Source: Cymodocea nodosa
Lineage: Eukaryota; Streptophyta; Magnoliopsida; Alismatales; Cymodoceaceae
Assembly (NCBI GenBank): GCA_036874045.1
Contig: CM072337.1
Coordinates: 20,806,001 to 20,870,000 of the forward strand
Reading direction: 5' to 3'
Length of the DNA: 64,000 nt
Below are positions 25,615 to 61,649 of this stretch, in pieces. The notes under the pieces are model-generated. The model had not been told where the DNA came from, did no database searches, and saw only the letters and a list, made by a program, of their open reading frames with translations. Position 1 is the stretch's first letter. Each line of letters opens with the position of its first letter. The position numbers and the translations under genes were made by a program.

Positions 25615-26357
25615 GTCATCATATTCCTTTGAATCCTATGGTACCCTCTCGTCCACTTTTCCCCATTGTTCCACTTTTTTTGTTAGGATTCCTCCATCCT
25701 TTGGTACCTTTGCTTGCAACTCTGTTAGACATCATACAATACTGACACCGATATAGTTCATGCAGTCAAAACACGTAGCCTAGGTGTATTTGAGCATAGA
25801 ATTAAGCCTACTGTCGCCACACGTGTTATTTAATTCTATTCGAATTTCAAGGCCTTCCAAATGAATAGTTGTTCAGTTTCCTCCCTAGTATTTTTGGGAT
25901 TTGATTCCACCATGCCATCTCACTATCTTAGTTTATTGAAACTTGTCTTCTGGGGAAAAAACCGCTCCCACCTAAATGTATTTTTTGATTGACCCTTTGT
26001 TTAGCCTTTCTCCATTCAGATAAACCTTATTATTATTGAGATTCACTCTATTTTCCTTTCAAAAGAATTATTTGGAAGTTAACTTGTTGAATGATACCGT
26101 CTTAATCCATACTGATGTTTGATCTAATGTTTAATCTTTTTTTAAAATACTGGATGTATCTGTGATACTCTCACAGGTTGCTAAACTTGGTGCTTTTGTA
26201 TGTAAATTGTTTGGTTTTCTTTTGTGTATGTGATACACTCCATTCCAACTCCTTTTTCATGGATGGTATTCATGTGGGCATTTTAGATTTTTTTTGAAAT
26301 TTGGTTTAATTGTTGAGATGATTTGACTTCTGAATGCTAGCTGTTCGTGTGTTGCAG

Positions 26358-26500
26358 GATTCAGGCTTGCCAAAATGGTTATCTGCTGAGTTAGTTCTTC
26401 CCATTGTTCTTTCATCGGAATTGTACGGAGTGAATAATCAAAGATTCTTTCGGCTAACCCCTCACCTTTGTACCATATCTAATGAAATAAAACAATAATT
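26358..26500 (+). other. Possible orphan 3' exon
   Basis: A clean acceptor (GTGTTGCAG) is followed by about 140 bases of more balanced composition, ending in AATGAAATAAAACAATAA, a plausible poly(A) signal area. It could be a distal 3' UTR exon of the CW gene or a relic. I see no coding match. Confidence 0.2.
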
Positions 26501-27729
26501 TAATTTTAATAAAATCTCGGTTAATTTCTTTGAATCGATGTCTTATTGGTATCTTGGTATTGGGATTCGATTGTGCGGTATGAAGGTATTTTCTTTGAAA
26601 TGCAATGTAATTATTGCTTTTATTGGAGCGAGGTGCATTCGTAAACGACTACTCCAGCCAAGCCGTTGTGCACTAAAAACAATCGATATCTTTTCTTTAA
26701 CCGGGTCATGTCTTCTTTACAAAAGCTTTTCATCAAAAATCTGTAACGAAAATTTTCGTTTACATGGTTCGGTAACATAATTCTTTTTTCATTATTTTTA
26801 TCCATCTTTATACGTTTTTCGCATTATATAATTTCTTATTTTACTAATGCTAATTACAATTTTTATTTTCCTCTCTTCAGTTTAATATTAAATTCCTACA
26901 AATAAGTAGAGACAGATCTAATGTTGTAATAATACTTTTGTAATGTATGTCTGACAAGAATATGAGACATTATCTACTTAAAAAAAATATAAACTATCAT
27001 AAAAAATCAAAACACTGTCGACCTAAATGCAACGCATATTGATTAAAAAAAAATGTATATTGACCTAAAAATGTAACACGTGTGGGGAAAAAAACATTTA
27101 ATTACCCCATTATCAGAATGATAGTGAAACACATACTGGCATTAGAAATTTCAATTAAAGAGTTTAAATTGCTGGAACAGACTTCACAATCTCTCACTCA
27201 TGAAATTGCGAATTCTGGTGCTGACAACGTCATAATTACAACTATCATCATATTTTAATTATATTGACATTATTAGAATTAATAGATAACCAAAACCAGA
27301 AACTAAAAGGGTGGAAATATAGCAATAAGCATCAGAAAATATATATGGGATGAATTCAGAAGTTTATGCTCGGTTCGCTTATGTAGGAACTTTGTTGTAG
27401 GAAACTAGCAAGGACCAATTTAGAATTCAAATCTAAACAAGATCATTATCATTATAGATAAAGTAAGTAAGACTTTCTTAGTGTCTTCACAAAAAAAGGT
27501 TTACCGTTCTGTTCCTTCACATGCGTACACGAGATGGTTTACCATACATATGAACAAACAATGAATATTATGGTTATAATCTTCCTTATTTTGTTAGACT
27601 CTTGAGAATTAAAAAAAAAAAAGGTCCAGAGTTCAAATTCAAATGTCAAGTGAAAATTTGAGGTTCGTTGCAACAACCGGTAGGTACATTTCATGATCGG
27701 CGGCTTCTGGCTTTCGTCTTTTGACGTCC

Positions 27730-29577
27730 ATGGTCTTTCCATCTTCATCATATACCGCTCTCTCCCATCATATCCGGCGCCACTCGACCTCCTCTGTTGC
27801 GCACGCCCAGTTCGTCTTCCTCCGCCGCCTCCATGACGAGCCTCATGGTCTTCACTCCGTCGAGTCCACCCACTCCATGTTCCTTAAGTCCGGGCACTCC
27901 ACCCAAACGTTCTCAGGTAACCACCTCCTCAACGCCTACGTCAGATACGGCGCGATCGATAGCGCACGGAAGCTGTTCGACGAAATGCGTCGCACGAGAA
28001 ACGTCGTCACTTGGACATCCCTAATGGCTGGCTTCGTCTCCGCCGGCCGAGCTGACCGGGCCTTGGCGATCTTCCAGAGCATGAGATCACCTTGCGCTGG
28101 TGGGGAGGATGGTGGAGCCGTCTCCTCCCCCAATTCTTTCACCATGAGCGCTGCCATCAACGCCTGTGCCGTGCTTGCAGATGGCGAAGCCGGTAGTGGA
28201 GTGCACGCTCTGGTGGTGGTTCTGGGGTTCATGTCTGATGTTGTTGTATCCACCACGCTCATTGACATGTATGCCAAATCGAACCAAGTCGTGGATGCAC
28301 GTCGGGTGTTTGATGGAATAGTGAAAAGGAATGTTGTTACTTGGGGTTCAATGATATCCGCCTACACGCAGAATGGCAAGGGCCATGATGCGCTTCACCT
28401 TTTTGGGAAGTTTCTCTGGATGAAGGTGGCGATGCCCAATCATTACATGTTTTCCAGTGTCGTCAGTGCCTGTGCTAGTTTGGGGAGATTGGGCGCTGGG
28501 AAGTGTCTGCACGCTGCAGTGATTCGTCAAGGCCACGACGGGAATGATGTCATCGCCGGGGCACTTGTTGATATGTATGCAAAATGTGGCTGTGTCGACC
28601 AGTCTAGGAAGGTTTTTGAACAGATCGCTTGGCCTACAGTGTTCCCTTACACATCAATGATTGTAGCTGCCGCGAAAAATGGATTGGGGAAACTATCCCT
28701 TGGGATCCTTGATGAGATGCTTGGCAAGGGAGTAAGGCCTAATGAGGTTACCCTCCTTGGAGTGTTGTATGCCTGTAGCCACTCTGGCCTGGTGGACGAA
28801 GGGCTTGAATACCTCCACTCAATGAGCAAGAACTACGAAATAACACCAAGTGCAAAACATTATGCCTGTGCCGTTGATATGCTTGGCCGTGCAGGTCGTC
28901 TAGATGAGGCTTACAATCTATCAAAAGATTTTCCAGTGTTTGATAATAATGATTCACTTCTTCTATGGACTACATTGGTATCAGCCAGCAGAAAACATGG
29001 CAGGACTGACCTTGCTGCCGAGGCCAGCAGGCAGCTTGTCGAGTTTAACCAAGATGCAGTTGGTGCTTATGTTGTCATGGCAAACACTTATGAATCCGTT
29101 GGTCATTGGGAGGATGCAGTGCATATCTGGAATGATATGAAGCGTAAGGGAATACACAAGGATCCTGGTTGCAGTTGGATTGAGATAAAAGATGTGGCTT
29201 ATGTTTTCTATGCTGGTAACGTTTCATTGTATGGACGGTGTATTGATATCTTAGAATTGTTAAAAGACTTGGAGATTAGGATGAGGGAAAAGGGTTATGT
29301 GGGTGGAGAAGGAATAATGCCATCAATTTTGGAGGAAGAGGAGTCTAGGGAAATCACGATAGGTATGCACAGTGAGAGGCTGGCATTGGCTTTTGGCCTT
29401 GTAAGTACACCCCAATCGATGACAATAAGAGTGATGAAGAATCTGAGAATCTGTTGTGACTGCCATGAGGCTTTCAAACTTATCAGTGAGATTGTGGGAA
29501 GGCAATTTGTGGTGAGAGACCTGAGTAGATTTCATCACTTCAGCTATGGGTCTTGTACCTGTGGGGATTACTGGTGA
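27730..29577 (+). CDS. PPR protein of the PLS-E-E+-DYW class
   Basis: Intronless, 615 aa. The in-frame upstream codon at 27721 is TTG, so the ATG at 27730 is used. The first 40 residues are rich in S, R and H and poor in acids (SSSYTALSHHIRRHSTSS), as in organelle transit peptides. PLS-type pentatricopeptide repeats fill about residues 60-470 (for example NVVTWTSLMAGFVSAGRAD, LVDMYAKCGCVDQSRKVFE, YACAVDMLGRAGRLDEAY). An E/E+ region follows (CSWIEIKD). The C-terminal DYW deaminase-like domain has H547-S-E549 and C575-x-x-C578-H579 and ends in the exact GDYW terminus. These zinc and catalytic residues are intact, so cytidine-to-uridine RNA editing in mitochondria or plastids is predicted. The site edited cannot be told from sequence. 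It resembles the At5g65570 type, with low certainty for orthology. Confidence 0.93.
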   Translation: MVFPSSSYTALSHHIRRHSTSSVAHAQFVFLRRLHDEPHGLHSVESTHSMFLKSGHSTQTFSGNHLLNAYVRYGAIDSARKLFDEMRRTRNVVTWTSLMAGFVSAGRADRALAIFQSMRSPCAGGEDGGAVSSPNSFTMSAAINACAVLADGEAGSGVHALVVVLGFMSDVVVSTTLIDMYAKSNQVVDARRVFDGIVKRNVVTWGSMISAYTQNGKGHDALHLFGKFLWMKVAMPNHYMFSSVVSACASLGRLGAGKCLHAAVIRQGHDGNDVIAGALVDMYAKCGCVDQSRKVFEQIAWPTVFPYTSMIVAAAKNGLGKLSLGILDEMLGKGVRPNEVTLLGVLYACSHSGLVDEGLEYLHSMSKNYEITPSAKHYACAVDMLGRAGRLDEAYNLSKDFPVFDNNDSLLLWTTLVSASRKHGRTDLAAEASRQLVEFNQDAVGAYVVMANTYESVGHWEDAVHIWNDMKRKGIHKDPGCSWIEIKDVAYVFYAGNVSLYGRCIDILELLKDLEIRMREKGYVGGEGIMPSILEEEESREITIGMHSERLALAFGLVSTPQSMTIRVMKNLRICCDCHEAFKLISEIVGRQFVVRDLSRFHHFSYGSCTCGDYW

Positions 29578-29579
29578 CA

Positions 29580-31640
29580 TTATTTGCGTAACTGTGTATA
29601 TAAGTACGTGCCAATCCCATATTTCACCAAAGGCTATAGAAAGTGATGATTTCTGCATAGTTTTGAGCGTGGATTTCAACTTGGGTTGTTGAGCATTTAT
29701 TTGGGTTTCTTCATATCCTAATACTGTCATAAGATGGTAGACTACAGATGATTTATTTTTGTGAGTGGTACAAGTGCTTAACGCGTTCAACCAAAAAGAC
29801 TTCTGGAACAACTTTGCCATGAGAAATCCAGTAAGGGTATATGCTCAAGCCTCTTATAATTGGATGATATAAATTTACAGCTTCCAACTCCTTTTTTTAT
29901 GTTTGTCTGTTGGCTCAAATTTCTATTGACTGCAATTTCTTGAGGATATTCTTGATTGCCCTAAGCAAGATTTCTACATACAAATTGTTTTTTAAAAAAA
30001 AAAAACAGAATATGGCTGAGGGTTGGCTTTCTTCTTTCTTCCCTTTTCAATTTGTTTGTCATTGCATTTACTTGGTTTAATCAAGAAGCTCTTCAATTTC
30101 ATATGTATTTATAATTTCTCTGCCTACCTCACACAACGTAGCTTTCTTGGGGGCTATCAATTAATATCAGTCATCACAAAACCTAAAGAGCCTTTTATGC
30201 TGGCATGCAATTTCACAAATTAGATCCAGCTTGAATATTTCACATGACATGGCATTTGGTTCAACCAAGCAACTTTTCAATTTATTTCTGGTTGCATGTG
30301 TTTGTTTCAATTGAGAAATTCCCGGTTCCTCAAGTATTTATAATTTTTATGCCCATCACAAGCTTTTTGTCGGTGAAGGGTTATCAATCAATATCAGATA
30401 TCACAAGCTCGTTTATCATGCTAGCATAGATTTCACAAATTAGGTACAGCACGAATGTTGCGCATAACGTACAGCAATTATCTCATTAATATCATGTACT
30501 CATTCATAGCTCAGATTGATTCCACGAGTAACTGTCACTTGGTAGAGTGCTTAGTAACGGTGCTAGCATTAAAGAGCTGATATTAATTCAATCGTGGGAT
30601 TTTGTGCAGTGAGTCCCCCTGTTCTACTGTCAGGTTGAGTGCCAAGACCTTTTGGTACTAGTAGATAGCCAGGAGCCTTGGGTTGATTTGGATCCCTCCA
30701 GGTTCAATGCAGCCGTGCAGGCCGAAAGGGAGGTTAAACAGCTACCGACTTGCCCAAGGCCAGACTTCGTTCTGGGCCTGATCCTGCATGCGGATGGCAG
30801 TGCTCTCAGTGTTCCAGAAAGACAGAATGTCGATCGACCTCCAGGTTTTATCACGGTACTTGGATGCCCGTCTATCCATTTTATATAATAATATAAATAA
30901 AGGAGACATCCATATATCATTTTGTGAATTTTTTCTTCATAATTCTAGCACAGCCTTTTTTTGCAAATGGTAATATGTATTTAATTCGATGCAATTGTAC
31001 ACTACTTGCAGTTACTACATCATTCCTACATCTGCATGTGTGTCATTTTGATCAAAATTATTACATGAAAAGAGTTAACACGTACAAATACATTGGACTA
31101 TCACTGATATAACACAAGGAATCTTCTTTCCATAACTACATAGAATTGTAATTTTTCTTCTAAGGCTTCTTGAGATAGAATTGTATTTTACGTTATAAAG
31201 CTTGAGATGTTGAAGAATCGGTAATTCGTCTTATAAGTTGCACAAGTTGAGTTTTCTTTAATAAATTTGAAGTGCCAAAAAATATTCTCTTATTGAGCGT
31301 AATGATAAAACTTTTATTGATACTTAAAGTATTAACCAAAATGATATGTACTTGTTTATGTTGCATTTTAGATGTAAAATTTAGCTAAAAATATAAAGAA
31401 ATGTAATAATTAACCTAGTCATCTTCCACTATAACAATAAATAAAATTCGATTTGGAATTTGCTTATGACCAGTTATATTCGGTAAGGAAATAAAAAGTG
31501 TATCATGCCTGAATATCAATAGTGCTAATTTTCATGATTTGATATTGAATATTTTATCGAGGTAAAATATTTCATTCAATTGAATAGAAATAATTCAGAA
31601 TCTAAATCAGCCTGTCCATTCTAATTCCGTAATACATATA
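29580..31640. other. Intergenic between the PPR gene and the plastid insertion
   Basis: Holds a diverged tandem duplication (30064-30477) and a GC-richer island at about 30620-30860. The short frames there have no recognised domain on either strand. The rest is AT-rich. Confidence 0.45.
30064..30477 (+). repeat. Diverged tandem duplication (about 185 and 229 bp)
   Basis: Units at about 30064-30248 and 30249-30477 share, in order: a catttggtt-like start, agtatttataattt, GGCTATCAATTAATATCAG or its variant GGTTATCAATCAATATCAG, then atcatgctagcat/atgctggcat and atttcacaaattag. The second unit has about 45 bp of extra sequence. Confidence 0.7.
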
Positions 31641-31648
31641 GATTCAAA

Positions 31649-31747
31649 ATGTCAACTATTAAACAACTTATTAGAAAGATAAGACAGCTAATTAGGAATA
31701 TTACGAAATCTCCTGCTCTTCGAGGAACATATATACTAAAGGTGTAT
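31649..31747 (+). pseudogene. rps12: Plastid rps12 5'-exon fragment (nuclear copy)
   Basis: Translation from the ATG gives STIKQLIRKIRQLIRNITK then SPALRG, clearly the first exon of plastid ribosomal protein S12. The expected exon is 114 nt; here it is 99 nt because residues around CPQRRG are missing and a short insertion follows. It is followed directly by GTGCGACTCGTTCAAATCATG (31748 on), the 5' end of the group II intron that is normally trans-spliced (GUGYG start). Only this half-gene is present, which marks it as a plastid-derived insertion. Several missense changes show decay. The rest of S12 is absent, so it cannot be functional here. Confidence 0.9.
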
Positions 31748-31882
31748 GTGCGACTCGTTCAAATCATGAGCACCAACAAATGAGACAAATTTTTTCAATA
31801 TCAATGAATAAAATAGATAGAAGAGAAAAAAAAAAGCTACTTAACTTTACTTACTATCTTGAGACCTGTTCAATTATTATTT

Positions 31883-32307
31883 TCATACACGTCTTTTTTT
31901 AAGGGGGTCTACATCCATTGTGTGGCATAGGAGTTAGTTACATCACGGACGAAACTTAATGGTATACCACTTCTGCGAATGGCTCGTAGTGCTGCTGCAT
32001 CTCTTCCAAGACCGGGACCCTTGATCATAACTTCTGCTCGTTGCATACCCTGATCCACAACGGTACGAATAGCATTTAGTGCGGCTGCTTGGGCAGCAAA
32101 AGGTGTCCCTCTTCTCGTGCCTTTGAATCCCGAAGTACCCGCGGAGGACCAAGAAACCACCCGACCTCGTACATCCGTAACAGTTACAATGGTATTGTTG
32201 AAACTCGCTGGAACATGAATAACTCCTTTTGGTATTCTACGTCCATTTTTACGTGAACCAATACGTCCATTCCTACGTGAACCAATTTTTGGTATAGGTT
32301 TTGCCAT
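31883..32307 (-). pseudogene. rps11: Plastid rps11 copy with a frameshifted end
   Basis: The first about 125 codons encode plastid 30S ribosomal protein S11 almost completely (start [20 protein letters not shown]; later [21 protein letters not shown]). A 4-bp tandem duplication (AACT on the minus strand, near 31931-31937) after the RDVT codons shifts the frame and stops at 31909. The normal end (PMPHNGC then a basic tail) is still readable in another frame down to a stop at 31883. An extra GCA codon near 31995 (AAAL instead of AAL) is another lesion. The nuclear location beside an rps12 fragment, in opposite orientation, shows it is not the working plastid gene. Confidence 0.92.
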
Positions 32308-32309
32308 AT

Positions 32310-34020
32310 TTTATCATCTTATAAATATGAGTCGGAAATATACGGAGATATCCATTTCAGATGCATGGAATTTCTGTATGAGATATCTATAGTTTCCCGA
32401 TGATCTAAAATGTTGATTATATATTTTATTGTTAAAAATACTCTACGTGAAAAATATCAATCAAGTTTCGCATACATAATAAAGTAAATGCTTTCTCAAA
32501 ATGGTACTGTTATTGCTTCGATTGGGATGAAGACTAATTCCATCATAATGCACACGACCAACTTACATTTGTTGTTTGCCAAACTAAAGCATGTGAGAAT
32601 TGCTAAATAAATTGTATTCCTAGCTGACATGCATGTTATTCCTTTATAAGGTTGAAATGGTGTTATAATAAGATTTGAGGTTTCCTAATGATCTCAAATG
32701 TGGGCACGTTATTTTCATAAATGGTAAGCTTAGTTCATGAGGGTTCCACCAATGTGGTAAGTGTTTCATTGAATATTGTATAGAACCTAAAGAGATTATT
32801 TTCTAAGATTCCAACCCATGGCCAACAAACCACATGGAGCATTCTTACCATGGCTTGAATGTAAGATCAACTATCATTGCCAAAAAATGTTATTAATTTT
32901 TTAGTTTCAATCTATTGAATTATTTGAATCAAAATTCTGAACATCCTATAACTTTGCAAATTTTCAAAAAAAAATTAATTTAATAAAGAAATTATGTCAA
33001 ATGCAATTAAATTTTTTTTTTTTGGTAATGCAGTTTAAATGTTACATTTCTACTTTTATATTATATTTATATCAAAAGTATTTTATGTTATATTAAAAAT
33101 ATATTTATAAAAATATAAATGAAAAATAGAAAATAACTTCTAGCAATTTTATTTAATATATTTCAATAATAGTAAATAGTTCTAGCAAAATTCGAACTCA
33201 AGTCCATGTCATCTGTACAATTTGCTGTTGATTATTTTAAAATCTTATATAAAATATAATTTAATTGATTAATCACATGATCCCTGTACGCTGGTTTCCC
33301 AAGAAAAGTGAGTATCAATTTGCTAACGATTATAGATCAAAATAATTTAAAATTTCCAAAAAAGTCATTTAACATTAAATTCAAATTAAAACATTTTAAG
33401 TTTGACGTATGAATCAAAAAATCATTTAACGTTTTTCAGCATTTATTAAATTTATGTATTTGATAACGATCGTCAAAGCGTTCTAATAGATTTCCATACA
33501 TAAAATCAAACAATCGTTAACACTTCAATGTATAAAACAATTTAAAGGTCCATGCGCTACCAAATTTCTCCCATAATTTTGAACCGAGTTCACAAGATCA
33601 AGCTTCACAATACACATGCTAAATTTGGCTTCAGAGTAAGCGTTATCAGACCCTAAATTGTTTAAGATAACTACTTTTGTTGTAATACGGATGTGACTTA
33701 CCGCCTGAATTGACAATATCAGCCTTCTTACAGAAAAAATATAAAAAAAGCAACGCTCAACTTAACTTTAACAGGCATCACACGGACAACCAAATCATGG
33801 CAAGCAAGTAGCGCTTAGGATACCCATTGCAATGATTCAAGCAAATTTATGAACACAAATACGCTGATTCATGAAAATAATACATCTGATCATGGCAAGC
33901 GTCTGTGGAAAGCAGCCGTTGCCATTCTCGTGTAACATCCAATCATTTTGTCGGAAGAGAAATGATAAGAAACAGATTGAATACGCAGAGAAAACAATCA
34001 GAATCATAAAATACAATGGG
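32310..34020. other. Intergenic between plastid insertion and Cullin-1 3' end
   Basis: AT-rich with no supported gene. The first 100-150 bases right of rps11 may still be plastid spacer. The remainder contains poly-T and A-rich runs typical of intergenic DNA. The Cullin-1 3' UTR probably begins about 34020-34233, reading leftward. Confidence 0.45.
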
Positions 34021-34233
34021 AAGTGCTAAGTCTATGAAAGAAGATATTCTCACTTGAAGATGCATATACATGAAGGCCGTCTCGGTCTTCTAGTTATTAC
34101 GGCCATCCGGGATGCAACCGCTTGATAAAAAGCCTCCACGACGATCAGTTCATGCCACCTCAGACAGAGACAGCATACACTGGCGCCGGTAGCTTCCAGA
34201 CAAAAAGCATGCCACAATGATTAGCCGCAAGGA

Positions 34234-60970
<26,737 letters not shown>

Positions 60971-60980
60971 ATTTCAGATC

Positions 60981-61605
60981 CTACAAGTCAAAAAGAAAGA
61001 GGCATATTGCTCAAGGTAATTCAATAGCCACCTTAATCACCATACCACCCAAAGCCCCGGCTACCAGAACGTGACCATTACAAATAAACAGATTCAAAAG
61101 GACACCTTCCGTGATAAAACACTGGAAACGAGCCAATCACACATGCTGTAAATGAAGATCGTTGTGTAAACAAGCAAAAAGGAAAAACATGAAAAATTCA
61201 AGCACTAAACAAAGGCAGGAAGCATCTGACACGCAGCACATAACCTACAACCAATACCCCACCAAACGAAAAGCACACGCATCAGATACGTCCCAGTAAA
61301 CAAAACCAGAGAATGAAACGAAAAGCAGACCCCTCGGTCAGAATAAGAAAAGGGGAAGAACGCGGAGGATCAAGGGAACGAGCAAACCAAGGAACTCGAA
61401 TAAGGAACAAACCCGAAATCGCCGGAGGTGCGTGAAACAAATAATAGGAGATAAGAATCCCGCAACGAATTCAAACCCTAACAGCGGACGGAGCGGTGAC
61501 GAGAGGGAAGAGAACTTTGCTCCCGGTGGGGAGAAGCGGAAGGGGAACGAAAAATCAGGACCTGTGCAAGGGTTTCCGCATGAATGAATGCACATTACTT
61601 ATTGC
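60981..61605 (-). promoter_or_regulatory. CUL1 5' leader with an intron
   Basis: A clean acceptor (TTGTAG|GATCTGAAAT) lies 10 bases before the CUL1 ATG, so the leader is spliced. The untranslated first exon is probably the GC-richer sequence at about 61413-61600. The most likely donor is GATTTCGG|GTTTGT (exon edge 61413), but others are possible. An ATG at 61595 opens a frame of 85 codons in this region. Whether it is in the mRNA is unknown. Confidence 0.5.
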
Positions 61606-61632
61606 AGTCTTCCAGTCTTAATTATCTCGGGT

Positions 61633-61641
61633 ATTATATTT
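61633..61641 (-). promoter_or_regulatory. Possible TATA box of CUL1
   Basis: On the minus strand this reads AAATATAAT, about 30 bases upstream of a start near 61605 and next to the shift from AT-rich to GC-richer sequence. Confidence 0.35.
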
Positions 61642-61649
61642 TAAAAATG

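Noticed and set aside
27936..29820. Several minus-strand frames over the PPR gene
   Set aside because: Shadows of the strongly supported PPR-DYW frame.
30630..30920. Overlapping plus- and minus-strand frames in a GC-richer island
   Set aside because: No domain recognised on either strand; could be transposon debris but cannot be supported as a gene.
61338..61595. 85-codon minus-strand frame upstream of CUL1
   Set aside because: Lies in the leader and leader-intron region of CUL1; hydrophobic composition comes from pyrimidine-rich sequence. Kept only as a possible upstream ORF.
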